DNA of 64,000 nt from Nitrospira sp. (GTDB lineage Bacteria; Nitrospirota; Nitrospiria; Nitrospirales; Nitrospiraceae), in NCBI GenBank assembly GCA_029194665.1, contig JARFXO010000009.1, positions 46,846 to 110,845 on the forward strand. The letters run 5' to 3'. This document shows positions 45,165 through 54,185 of the stretch, in pieces; the first letter of the stretch is position 1; each line of letters begins with the position of its first letter. A program made the position numbers and the translations under genes. Under the pieces are notes generated by a model, which was not told the DNA's origin, did not search any database, and worked only from the letters and a program-made list of their open reading frames with translations.

Positions 45165-45322
45165 CTTGTAGTAGACCGAACCCTCACACCCGACTCTTGC
45201 TTTGTATCCCCAAACTCTGGACAGTAGCTTCTTGTGTGTGAACCTGCTCTACCATTCATTCAGATCAGCGTTCAATGAAAAATGGGGGCAAGATCACTTC
45301 GGGATGCCGACCGTCAGGGAGT

Positions 45323-47155
45323 TTAGGCCGATCCAACCCATGTGGGAAGGGCGAGGATACGCCGATCCTCCGCCATCACCAGCTGTTGAAAAAGGAGATC
45401 AGCTAGTGCTCGCTGTGTCATTGATTCTTCGAAGCCTTCTCGAACTTTGCGAATCACTTCTCCGCGACTCCTAATCGAATTGCATGCCAGAAGTAATTCG
45501 CGATGGACACCGATCCACTCTGAGCGCTCGTTCCGTCCACCTCGCGTGTCTTCCACCATAATCCTCCCGTCCCTTTCGCGCAGTTCACAACGCGCCGGCA
45601 GCGCAGAGCGACTGGCGTCCAGCCAACCGGCGACAGCCTTGCGGAACTCATGCGTGTAGCGGGCCACGTCTGCACGATCAACGCCATCGAATTCGAAAAA
45701 GTACGCGAAGTCTTCCGGTGCGACGATCTTCCGCGGAAACAGAAAGCGGTAATCGACACGCGCACGCACGCCTGTAATAGCGTATTCGTCGCGCTGTCGA
45801 AACAACGGACTGAAGCGGTGCAGCTCCACCAGGAAAACATTCTGAGTAGGTGGTGGCAGGTGTACGATAGCGGGCACAATTCGTGCCGAATCGAGATACC
45901 ATTCTTCCTTCTCTCCTGGGAAGCCGGCCAGAAAGTTGTACGTTGGCGCGATACCCAATTCGGCGCACCATCTCAGAAACTGAATATTGCGCAGGGCAGA
46001 ACCGAATTTTTTCATGTGAGACAACAGGGGAGTTGAAATTGCCTCGATTCCCGGCTGGATCCGCTTGATGCCAGCTTGGGCCATTGCGGCGAGTTCGTCA
46101 CGGGTGAGATCAGGACGAGTCTCGTAGAAGATCTCGGTATCTAGGTCGAGAGCAGCAAGACGTGCGACTACCTCCCGCCGGTGTTCCCGTGAAATTATCC
46201 AGTCGGTCGCTAGGAGGCGTCGCACCCCGTAACGCGCTCGAAGCGAGAGAATTTCTTCGACCACACGTTCTGCGGATTTGCTGCGAAACTGTAATACATC
46301 CGGGTTCAGACCGCAGAACACACAGTGGGCTTGCTGACCCCACCAGCATCCCCGAGACGACTCGAATGGAAGCGCGTCCAAGTCCAACTCGACGCCTCTC
46401 TCCTGCTGGAACCGTTCCCGCTCGCTGAAATAGCCGTCGAACTGTGGTGATGGACTTCGGTTCATATCCATAAGCGGCCGGCCCGGTGTGTGCCTGATGA
46501 CACCCTCTGCGGTGTAAGTCACGCCAGGCAAGCCAGCACAGGAGCTGCTGTTTATGAGGCGGTCGAGCATCTCCTCGAACGGCTCCTCGGCCTCACCTGT
46601 GAAGACATGGTTGATCACGTCGGGTAAGGCGCGATGGTAGGCAACCCCCATGTCCGCTTCGAAACACGCGCCTCCGAATAGGGTCAGGATCTCCCGGTCG
46701 TGCTGTTTAAGTCGGTTGGCTATGGCTAGGCTCGCCATAACTTGATTGAAAGTCGCCGAAAAACCCACGATCCGCGGCCGGAGGGCAGCGATGCGCGCGA
46801 CTACGGAAGTCAGAAAGTCCGGCAATTCGACGTCCCGAAGTTGCGTGAGGCGACCATTGCCAAGGATCGGGGGCACAATGCCCGCGTCTTCGCTGGCCCG
46901 CAGGAACTCATCACTTCCTAACGCCTTCGAGCCAAATATGTCGACTGCAAAAAGGTGTTCGGACAGTCCAAACAGTGCTCGAGTATCTGCAAAGGTCTCC
47001 GCTACCTTGACGCCGATGGTTGCGGCTAGACTCAGATTGGCGTATATGGGCTCAACATGGAACCCTTTGCGGGTAGCAATCGCTTCTAAAATACCGAGCG
47101 CCAGATTGGGCCGAGTCGTGGTAGCCCACGGTGCCTGAACGAGCACCAGGGTCAT
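45323..47155 (-). CDS. RiPP maturation radical SAM protein 1 (B12-binding domain)
   Basis: The start at 47155 (MTLVLVQAPWATTTRPNLAL) is where the family begins; the frame is open to 47296. It gives 610 residues. N-terminal about 200 residues form a B12-binding-like domain. The cluster motif is the RiPP-specific CX7CX2C form (Cys270, 278, 281 in SSRGCWWGQQAHCVFCGLN), diagnostic of TIGR03975-type enzymes. GEKEEWYLDSARIVPAIVHL and the following Pro-rich part also match. These enzymes act on ribosomal peptides, often methylating or crosslinking, so their presence supports a RiPP pathway here. No precursor is adjacent; the nearest candidate is at 36726-37004. Confidence 0.88.
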   Translation of the reverse strand: MTLVLVQAPWATTTRPNLALGILEAIATRKGFHVEPIYANLSLAATIGVKVAETFADTRALFGLSEHLFAVDIFGSKALGSDEFLRASEDAGIVPPILGNGRLTQLRDVELPDFLTSVVARIAALRPRIVGFSATFNQVMASLAIANRLKQHDREILTLFGGACFEADMGVAYHRALPDVINHVFTGEAEEPFEEMLDRLINSSSCAGLPGVTYTAEGVIRHTPGRPLMDMNRSPSPQFDGYFSERERFQQERGVELDLDALPFESSRGCWWGQQAHCVFCGLNPDVLQFRSKSAERVVEEILSLRARYGVRRLLATDWIISREHRREVVARLAALDLDTEIFYETRPDLTRDELAAMAQAGIKRIQPGIEAISTPLLSHMKKFGSALRNIQFLRWCAELGIAPTYNFLAGFPGEKEEWYLDSARIVPAIVHLPPPTQNVFLVELHRFSPLFRQRDEYAITGVRARVDYRFLFPRKIVAPEDFAYFFEFDGVDRADVARYTHEFRKAVAGWLDASRSALPARCELRERDGRIMVEDTRGGRNERSEWIGVHRELLLACNSIRSRGEVIRKVREGFEESMTQRALADLLFQQLVMAEDRRILALPTWVGSA

Positions 47156-47348
47156 TGATGTCGATGCTGCGGTATGGCCATTAGGCTCGGAACGAAGTGT
47201 GTGCACTATGAGTATCGACTGCTCCTGTATGAACCTTGATTTGTAGGCATCTTTTATTATATTTATGACCACGATATCGCGCAAGAGTAAGGGCACTATG
47301 TTCCTTATGGCCTAGTGGCAATCTCGGACCTGCAGGAGAATGTGACAC

Positions 47349-48188
47349 TTGGGCAATCGACGCACCAGGCAGGACAAAGAGCCGACATGGCCTGTTATCC
47401 CCAATCTGCCGACCGATCTCTTCAAAGGTGCGGCCCGAGATTACGCTGAATTCCGGGTGCCTTACCCTCAAAATCTACTAGAGGACTTGATCGAGCGTAG
47501 CAGCGCAGCACAGTCGGGCTTGCTGGTCGATCTAGCCTGCGGCACCGGGCAGTTGGCCTTACCGTTAAGCCAGCATTTTGCATCCGTGGTCGCGATCGAT
47601 CAAGAGCCTAACATGATTGAAGTCGCGCGCGCGGTGGCGGCTGAGATCGGAAACATTACGTGGGTTACAGGACGTGCCGAGGATGCTAACTTCCTCCCCA
47701 GCTCGGTCGAAATGGTAACGATCGGTGCTGCATTCCACCGATTGGACCGTCGACTGGTTGCGGCCCGCGCCCGCGAATGGCTGCGGTCCGGCGGCTCGCT
47801 CGCCGTGGTTGGATCGAACAGCTTATGGACCGGCAAGGAAGCATGGCAGGCCGCTGCGATCGAGATACTCGATGACTTTATTGCACCGCCGCCCTCCCCC
47901 GGGAAAGAAGTTGAGCCGGCGGCGGCGTCCGTTCCGAAGATGACACATCGCGAGATCCTTGTCGAAGCAGGCTATGATGTTTCGGAGCACGAATTCGCGG
48001 TTCCACATATCTGGAGCTTGAACTCGTTCTGGGGCTATTTACTCTCAACGTCCAAACGCTCGGCGATCCTGGCGGCCGGACCAACGTTGGAAAATGCGCT
48101 GCGGCGTCGCCTACTTGGAATCGATTCGAGTGGCATGTACGAGGAAACGATGATGTTCTACTATTTGTTGGCGAGAAGAGCTGACTAG
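47349..48188 (+). CDS. Class I SAM-dependent methyltransferase A
   Basis: 279 residues from TTG (AGGAGA upstream). The SAM-binding motif I is VDLACGTGQLALPL, motif II VVAIDQEPNMIEVA, and the later WVTGRAEDANFLPSSVEMVT, as in UbiE/BioC-type enzymes. It shares its whole layout with the next gene (YHDFRVPYP/YAEFRVPYP, GSNSLWTG/GSNSIWTG, IGAAFHWMD/IGAAFHRLD), so the two are tandem duplicates. It is the first gene of the plus-strand operon. The substrate is unknown; peptide or small-molecule O/N-methylation is possible. Confidence 0.85.
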   Translation: MGNRRTRQDKEPTWPVIPNLPTDLFKGAARDYAEFRVPYPQNLLEDLIERSSAAQSGLLVDLACGTGQLALPLSQHFASVVAIDQEPNMIEVARAVAAEIGNITWVTGRAEDANFLPSSVEMVTIGAAFHRLDRRLVAARAREWLRSGGSLAVVGSNSLWTGKEAWQAAAIEILDDFIAPPPSPGKEVEPAAASVPKMTHREILVEAGYDVSEHEFAVPHIWSLNSFWGYLLSTSKRSAILAAGPTLENALRRRLLGIDSSGMYEETMMFYYLLARRAD

Positions 48189-48262
48189 TAGCTAATCGAG
48201 CTCATGGTCGCCAACGGTGCCAAACTGATCAACTGACTGTCGGAAGACGCGCTCCACACGCG

Positions 48263-49123
48263 ATGATGAAGGACCGCCGCAGACAGTTGTTTTCGAGTTC
48301 CTCTCTAAGACTTAGCCTGATGGATGTTGCGGAAAAAAATGACCTGCAGTTATTTCGGAGTACTGCCCAGTACTACCATGATTTCCGCGTACCATATCCT
48401 CCAGTGCTTTTGGAACAGCTTTGTTGCGATGTCGGCGATGCGAAATGTGCACATCTCCTTGATCTTGGATGCGGCACGGGAGAACTCGCCGTACCCCTTG
48501 CATCTTGTTTCCATGCTGTTACTGCGGTCGATCCCGAAGCCGAGATGCTCAATTTTGCCCGAGAAAAAGCTCGTGGCCATAATAACATCACTTTCGTGCT
48601 CGGCCGGGCTGAGGATCTGAATCTGCCTCCCATGTCCGTGCATCTCGTGACGATCGGAGCGGCGTTCCATTGGATGGACCGGGAACTCATCACACGCCGC
48701 TGCCGACAATGGCTGGCCCCTGGTCAGCCAATGGCGATCCTCGGAAGCAATAGTATCTGGACGGGTACGGCAGCGTGGCAGGAAGTCGCCCGCCGGGTGT
48801 TGATTGATTGGTTCGGTAACCGCCGGGCTGGCAAGGGCAGATTCCAGGCGCCTCTTGAACGCCACGAAGTCGTCCTCGTACGAGAGGGGATGGCGCTCAA
48901 GCGTTTGGAGTTCCAGATGCCATACGTTTGGACGCTGGAATCTTTTATCGGCTATCTGGCTTCGACATCGTTCGCCTCGGCTGTTGTCATTGGTGGCGAT
49001 CGCACCGCATTCGAGAATGCGATGCGCGAGGCGCTTCTAAAATTTGATGCGAGTGGCCATTATTCCGAGACGCTGACGTTTTATTGCATCCTCGCCTATC
49101 CGAAACAAGGAGATGCCGTCTGA
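48263..49123 (+). CDS. Class I SAM-dependent methyltransferase B (paralogue of A)
   Basis: 286 residues; an internal ATG at 48320 is an alternative start. Motif I is LLDLGCGTGELAVPLAS, followed by VTAVDPEAEMLNFAREK and FVLGRAEDLNLPPMSVH. Clear full-length similarity to methyltransferase A shows local duplication, with divergence mostly in the C-terminal third, which would set substrate choice. Its stop overlaps the next gene's unusual CTG start. Two methylations in the pathway are implied if both are active. Confidence 0.85.
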   Translation: MMKDRRRQLFSSSSLRLSLMDVAEKNDLQLFRSTAQYYHDFRVPYPPVLLEQLCCDVGDAKCAHLLDLGCGTGELAVPLASCFHAVTAVDPEAEMLNFAREKARGHNNITFVLGRAEDLNLPPMSVHLVTIGAAFHWMDRELITRRCRQWLAPGQPMAILGSNSIWTGTAAWQEVARRVLIDWFGNRRAGKGRFQAPLERHEVVLVREGMALKRLEFQMPYVWTLESFIGYLASTSFASAVVIGGDRTAFENAMREALLKFDASGHYSETLTFYCILAYPKQGDAV

Positions 49124-50100
49124 CACAGCAGTGGACACGTGTAGAGTATGCCGATACCACAGATTTCGGCCGGGTTGTAATTGAATGGATGCTTTCGAGT
49201 ATATGCGATTACCAATGTGCATACTGCCCTGAGCGTCTTCATGACGGTCGTGTCCGGTTTCCATCTTGGGAGCAGGCGCGGCGTGCCTGCCGTAACCTGG
49301 TGTCGGCGCGGCCGGCACATGCCATCACTATCCTATTCACAGGCGGAGAACCTACGCTATACCCTCATCTCCAGTCGCTCGCATATTACGCCAGAGAGCT
49401 TGGTGCCCGCGTGGCAATTTTGAGCAATGGAGGCCGGCCGCGCGCCTGGTGGAACAATGCTTGGGGCTGGCTGGATCATGCAGTCTTATCATTCCATCCT
49501 GGTCAGGCCAACCCTGACCATTTCCTCGATGTGGTCTGCGACGGTGTGCGGCGTATCCCGATTCAGGTTAATCTGATGATGATGCCAAGCGTCTTCGACG
49601 ACTGCATCGCATTTGCCCACCGGCTAGATTCGCAGGCATCGGGCGTAGTCATCCACTATAAGCCGGTTCAGGATAACTGGTGCAGGCTTGGTGATTACTC
49701 GCCCGCCCAGCAGGAGGTATTGTTGGCCTTGAACCAGGCGACGATTGATGCTGAGAGGACCTGCGTGACAAGTGTGCTCAAGGGCAATCTTAAATGTTTT
49801 GGGCCTGAAGGTCAGATGGCGATTCGTACGCCGACTGAACTTCTGCTACGAAACGAGAATCATTGGCGCGATTGGACTTGCAGCGTCGGTCTCGATTCCG
49901 TGTTCGTGCGCTGGGACCAGGTCTTTCGTGGGGTCTGCACCGTTGGAGGCGTGATTGGTTCGATATACGACGAGAATCTGGAGTTGCCCGACAAACCTGT
50001 ACAATGCGACCGCCCCGCCTGCACCTGTATAGGCGGAATCAAGTCCCTTCGATGGGCGCCGGGCGAAGAGTATCGGCGCCAATTACCTGTTCGGAGTTAA
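49120..50100 (+). CDS. Radical SAM protein with probable CTG start
   Basis: The CTG at 49120 has AAGGAG 7 nt upstream and overlaps the previous stop as CTGA; the only other in-frame start upstream is a TTG at 49084 without a ribosome binding site. It gives 326 residues. The cluster motif is Cys29, 33, 36 (SSICDYQCAYCPERLH), with ITILFTGGEPTLYPHLQSLA after it. A C-terminal Cys set (CSVGLDSVFVRW, GVCTVGGVIG, CDRPACTCIGGIKS) resembles a SPASM/twitch auxiliary cluster. It begins the three-radical-SAM block of the plus arm. Confidence 0.85.
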   Translation: MTQQWTRVEYADTTDFGRVVIEWMLSSICDYQCAYCPERLHDGRVRFPSWEQARRACRNLVSARPAHAITILFTGGEPTLYPHLQSLAYYARELGARVAILSNGGRPRAWWNNAWGWLDHAVLSFHPGQANPDHFLDVVCDGVRRIPIQVNLMMMPSVFDDCIAFAHRLDSQASGVVIHYKPVQDNWCRLGDYSPAQQEVLLALNQATIDAERTCVTSVLKGNLKCFGPEGQMAIRTPTELLLRNENHWRDWTCSVGLDSVFVRWDQVFRGVCTVGGVIGSIYDENLELPDKPVQCDRPACTCIGGIKSLRWAPGEEYRRQLPVRS

Positions 50101-50105
50101 TCACA

Positions 50106-51956
50106 ATGGGCCGACATCTATACTTCGCTTCCGAGATTGACCATGTTCATCTTGAGCCAACGACTCGCTGTAATGCGGCATGCCCGATGTGTGCGCGGAA
50201 TTTGTACGGTCGTACTGCTCCGGAGTTGAAGCAATTGGAATTGAGTGAAGAAAATGTCCGCTTAATCTTGCCGGCCGAGTTTCTGGCGCACGTCCGTTCA
50301 GTTGATCTTTGCGGCGCGTATGGGGATCCGATCGTCGCCTCTGAATTGCTGGGCATCATCCGGCATCTACGCCCCCGTGCATCCGATCGCAAGGTCACGG
50401 TGTTCACGAACGGAGGTGTGCGGCCCCTCGCGTGGTGGCGAGAGTTGGCGGAGGCGATCGGCCCGTCCGGAGTTGTAGTCTTCGCGATCGATGGCCTAGA
50501 GGACACTCTGTCCGTCTACCGTCGCGGCGTCTGCTTTGAGTCCGTGATTGAACGGGCACGGGCATTCATCGAAGCCGGAGGGCGCGCACGCTGGGATTTC
50601 CTCGTGTTTCTCCACAATGAGCATGAAGTTAAACAGGCGCGTATGTTGAGCCAACAATTGGGATTCGAGGAATTCTGTTTAAAAAGGTCGTCGCGCTTCT
50701 TAAAGTCGGCATACGAATACGTGCCCGAACTCGAAGGGCGAGTCGATCTTGAGAAATTTCCAATTTTCGACGCGACCGGCCGACAGGTGGGTACGCTTCG
50801 TCCACCAAGAGATCCCAAACTCATGAACGACACTCTGTTGCGATACATTTCGCACCCAGAGCCGCAACGCGGGCTAGAGCTGCTGTTTGACAGGACAGCT
50901 ATTCGGTGTCGGGTCCAGGAAAGCCGCAGCGTCTTCGTGAGCGCTAGCGGGCAGGTGTTTCCCTGTTGCTGGACCTATGTTCAAGCGACGACTCCGGTTC
51001 TATACGGTATGGGCAATGGCATCGATACGGCGATGTACGATCTCGTTCTCGCCACCGGTGGTTTCGAGGCGCTCGACGCGCGGACCAAGGGGATAGCGGC
51101 CGTGATCGAGGGCCCGCTTTTCTGTGCGATCCAGGAAAGCTGGGACAAGCCATCCTTGGCAGAGGGACGCCAGAAGGTCTGTGCCCGCGTTTGCGGGCAG
51201 GAGTTCCCGGCCTTCGATGGTCAGTTCACGAACGATTTGGAAATGCCTCCCGCCTGCCGGCCGCTCACGGCGGAAGCGCTAAAGAAGGTCTTGCCAACTC
51301 CCCGCATCGGTTTCTTCTCTGGTGCAGTTCCGCAAGAGCTCGAGCCCTCAGGTCTCCTGCTGTGTGACCCGTTGACCGGGCTCGTGGCATATCCGTCCTT
51401 TGAACGCTATCTTGTTGCAAATTTGCCCGACATTGCCCCGTTTGGTTTGCATATCTCCGTCGGCGATGTCGACGGACTGAAAGAGTACGTAACCCGCAAG
51501 AACGCCGAGGATGAGTTTCTTTTCGGCCATCTGGCGGGCAATCATTGTATGCAGGAGGTTGGCCGTATCACGAGGAGCTGGGCTCATCAGGCATTGGAGG
51601 ACGTGCCGTTTTCCCTGTGCGGTACATTCGGCGGCGATGAGGTTATCCTGGCAGTCGCCGGGATCGAATACGACCGGTTTGTCACCGCCATCCGGTTGCT
51701 CGCTACGAAGCTGCGCCATGAGGCTCCCCGCCCTTGCAGCTTCGCGGCGGCGACGCTTTTTAACCGCACTGTCGAACAAAGGAATGCCCACGAAATCTTC
51801 CGGAGACTAGTCTCCCAGATCGATCGGGCTCTATTCCGATACAAGGCCAAACTGCCGGGTGATGCCGGCGGTGGAGACAATGGGGTGGTCGATGTGGGTA
51901 CGCTGTTGCTGTCTTCCCTGAATGAAACCGACACGGTCGTCAATCTGTTCGAGTAA
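50106..51956 (+). CDS. Radical SAM/SPASM-like protein fused to a GGDEF-type domain
   Basis: 616 residues from ATG 50106, 5 nt after the previous stop. The N-terminal part is a radical SAM domain (Cys22, 26, 29 in TTRCNAACPMCARNLYG; SVDLCGAYGDPIVASELLGI), followed by Cys-rich SPASM-type elements (VFPCCWTYVQA, CARVCGQEFP). From about residue 420 a GGDEF-type nucleotide cyclase fold begins: DPLTGLVAYPSFERYL, ISVGDVDGLKEYV, and CGTFGGDEVILAV with GGDEV at 509-513. The metal-binding Asp and the GGDE core look intact. A fusion of this kind inside a biosynthetic operon is not one I know. The domain may make or bind a nucleotide. Confidence 0.85.
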   Translation: MGRHLYFASEIDHVHLEPTTRCNAACPMCARNLYGRTAPELKQLELSEENVRLILPAEFLAHVRSVDLCGAYGDPIVASELLGIIRHLRPRASDRKVTVFTNGGVRPLAWWRELAEAIGPSGVVVFAIDGLEDTLSVYRRGVCFESVIERARAFIEAGGRARWDFLVFLHNEHEVKQARMLSQQLGFEEFCLKRSSRFLKSAYEYVPELEGRVDLEKFPIFDATGRQVGTLRPPRDPKLMNDTLLRYISHPEPQRGLELLFDRTAIRCRVQESRSVFVSASGQVFPCCWTYVQATTPVLYGMGNGIDTAMYDLVLATGGFEALDARTKGIAAVIEGPLFCAIQESWDKPSLAEGRQKVCARVCGQEFPAFDGQFTNDLEMPPACRPLTAEALKKVLPTPRIGFFSGAVPQELEPSGLLLCDPLTGLVAYPSFERYLVANLPDIAPFGLHISVGDVDGLKEYVTRKNAEDEFLFGHLAGNHCMQEVGRITRSWAHQALEDVPFSLCGTFGGDEVILAVAGIEYDRFVTAIRLLATKLRHEAPRPCSFAAATLFNRTVEQRNAHEIFRRLVSQIDRALFRYKAKLPGDAGGGDNGVVDVGTLLLSSLNETDTVVNLFE

Positions 51957-51961
51957 CATCG

Positions 51962-53035
51962 ATGAAGGATGCAACGACCCTCGACGACATTCACCGGATC
52001 GCCAGCGAGCACGCTATGCCCTGGATCGATCTTCTGTTCATCGCCGTAAACGCTAATGGGGCATCGTCGACTTTCGATCTTCCGCGCGTGCGCACGCAGT
52101 TGCGGCCAAGCGGCTCAATGGACGCGTGGCAAATCATTTTGCCACTCGCATCCGGGGAGTCACCATTTTTTCTAGATGAGAAAGGGCTCTCGCTGGCCGG
52201 CGAAACTGTTGCCGATCTTGTGACATTGGAGAATGACGATGTCGTTTTGACGTATCTTCGAGGCGGGGGACGATCGATTACTTTAAATACGCATGCGCGT
52301 TCGGCGTGCACAGGTTGCGTCTTCTGTCCTAATGTTATCGAGGACGCCGCGGATGCGATGATCAATGGTGTTGACGGATTGGCGGGCGTGCTCACTTGGG
52401 TACGTGCGGATAATGGATGGGAGGACCTTTCCGGCGTTGAAGTCATAACGGTCTGCTCGGGCTGCTTCCAGCATCCTGATGCCGCAGTTCGCCACATGAC
52501 TGACTTACGCGAGGCGGCGAAACGGCAAGGCTTCGACGGACGGTTACACCTGCTCTCGTCAGTCGTGCGTGACCGCAGCCATATTGAGCAGCTGGCTGAT
52601 GGTGCAGGCCCGTTCCACTTGACCCTGACGCTCGAATGCTTCACGCGGCGCAGCATGCTGCTCAAGGAGTCGAAAGCGTCCTTGACGCTGGACGATGCCT
52701 GCCGGACGCTTGATTTCTGTAAGGAAGGTGGAGTTGTAGGCGACTTTACCTATGTAGCCGGGATCGATCCGTTGGCTGATGCAATCGAGGGTCTCAAGCA
52801 GCTCGCTAGCCACGTGACGACCTTTCCCCGTATCCAGATATATCAGGCACATAATGAATATATGCGCGTAGTCCGGCCTGCCGATACTGCAACGATCGCC
52901 TTTTACGTCGCGCTACGGGAAGCCATCGAGCCAACTTTCGCCGAGCGGGGTCTGCGACCCGTTTCATGGGAAAACTACCGTCCCCTATGGTACACGGATT
53001 TTGCCGGCCAACCGATCCATGGCCCGCGTATCTGA
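51962..53035 (+). CDS. Divergent radical SAM-like protein (CX2CX2C)
   Basis: 357 residues. Three Cys at 116, 119 and 122 (SACTGCVFCPNVIED) form CX2CX2C instead of the usual CX3CX2C. They sit in an RSIT-LNTH context, followed by VEVITVCSGCFQHPDAAVRH and LHLLSSVVRDR, with the strand-helix rhythm of a partial TIM barrel. An N-terminal about 100-residue domain (WIDLLFIAVNANGASSTFDL) precedes it. Whether SAM is bound is open. It starts 5 nt after the GGDEF fusion gene and is part of the same operon. Confidence 0.65.
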   Translation: MKDATTLDDIHRIASEHAMPWIDLLFIAVNANGASSTFDLPRVRTQLRPSGSMDAWQIILPLASGESPFFLDEKGLSLAGETVADLVTLENDDVVLTYLRGGGRSITLNTHARSACTGCVFCPNVIEDAADAMINGVDGLAGVLTWVRADNGWEDLSGVEVITVCSGCFQHPDAAVRHMTDLREAAKRQGFDGRLHLLSSVVRDRSHIEQLADGAGPFHLTLTLECFTRRSMLLKESKASLTLDDACRTLDFCKEGGVVGDFTYVAGIDPLADAIEGLKQLASHVTTFPRIQIYQAHNEYMRVVRPADTATIAFYVALREAIEPTFAERGLRPVSWENYRPLWYTDFAGQPIHGPRI

Positions 53036-53108
53036 ACGGTGCTGAGATGGTCTTGGCATCTGCCCTACCGCATCTGAATCTCCACGGCTTGCTCTGGCGA
53101 AAGAAGCT

Positions 53109-54185
53109 ATGATGTCGGAAGCCTATCCGTTGCATGCTATTGTGGTGCAGCGTTACACGGTCCCAGCCCCACCCCCAGAGCTTCATGTATTGGAAGCTTC
53201 TGGTCGTGCACGAACGGATTCTGTCGAAGGATGGTTGGTAGGCGCTTCTGACGGCCGATTGTGGGGATGGTGGGGGCCAGTACCCGATAATGTCGCGCCA
53301 TTGGTGGAGCCACTTTTCGCAGCTGCGGCCACCAGGGAATGGCTTACAACAGGCGATTGGGCACGGCGCCTTCGGCGAGCGATGCGCCATACGTCGAACG
53401 GACTCCTCGGAATTGCCGTAAGTTGCATGGAGCTGGCGTGTTGGGATTTGTTAGGATGGCGGCAGGAAGCCCCCGTGTGGTCCATAGTCGGTGGCGTTGA
53501 TCGCAGCAACGTCGACAGCTACGCTACATGTTTCGGAATCGACCCACACGACAATGCCTCAGCCGCCGTCGCTAGCGAGGTCGCTTTCCGTTGGGCTGTG
53601 CAGAAGTGGCGGCCGACGCATTCGGTCGATGTGATGAACAAGTTAGCTGAGGCGGCGGGAGGAGACGGTGCGCTCTGCCTAGATTTCGGGGGGCTGTGGA
53701 ACAGTGACGCCATAGCCAGGTTGTGTGAAGACCTTTCATTCCGACTTGCTTGGATTGAGGAACCCTTTCCGCCTGAAGAAATGCATCAAGCCATCGGCTG
53801 GCGGCGTCCAGCGCCACATGCAGCTGGCGAGCATTGCTATAGCCGGGCGGAGACGGCCATCCTTGAGGCTGCGGGTGTCGAGATCTGGCAGCCCGACGCG
53901 GTTTTCTGTGGCGGCTTCCAATCTTTTCGTTTACTCGTAGAACGGGCCTCGGAGATCGGAGTCAGGTGCATGCCGCACGGTGGTAGTTTGCTGCCGGCTC
54001 TGCATGCCGCTGCCGCAGGCGATGCGGTCGAATGCGTTGAGTATCACATGCTGCTGGAACCTAGACGTCAGGCACATCTGGCCTCTCCGGTAATGCCCGT
54101 CGAGGGACGGCGTTTGGTAGCGCCCGATGCGCCCGGCTGGGCAGGGCCGTTGAATCCGAACCTTCGAATGGGAGCAGTTCTGTGA
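53109..54185 (+). CDS. Enolase-superfamily enzyme (mandelate racemase-like)
   Basis: 358 residues. The capping domain is followed by a barrel with the expected residues: Lys166 (WAVQKWRP), metal ligands Asp192 (LCLDFGG), Glu217 (AWIEEPFPP) and Glu241 (AGEHCY), and His290 (MPHGGS) as second base. Members abstract a proton alpha to a carboxylate, catalysing dehydration, racemisation or cycloisomerisation. In this operon it probably processes a sugar acid or amino-acid-derived acid feeding the phosphoketolase-like enzyme. The stop overlaps the HAD gene by 4 nt. Confidence 0.85.
   Translation: MMSEAYPLHAIVVQRYTVPAPPPELHVLEASGRARTDSVEGWLVGASDGRLWGWWGPVPDNVAPLVEPLFAAAATREWLTTGDWARRLRRAMRHTSNGLLGIAVSCMELACWDLLGWRQEAPVWSIVGGVDRSNVDSYATCFGIDPHDNASAAVASEVAFRWAVQKWRPTHSVDVMNKLAEAAGGDGALCLDFGGLWNSDAIARLCEDLSFRLAWIEEPFPPEEMHQAIGWRRPAPHAAGEHCYSRAETAILEAAGVEIWQPDAVFCGGFQSFRLLVERASEIGVRCMPHGGSLLPALHAAAAGDAVECVEYHMLLEPRRQAHLASPVMPVEGRRLVAPDAPGWAGPLNPNLRMGAVL

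Noticed and set aside
49863..50105. Longer version of the GGDEF fusion starting at 49863
   Set aside because: This would overlap the preceding radical SAM gene by about 240 bases; ATG 50106 begins directly before the conserved domain.
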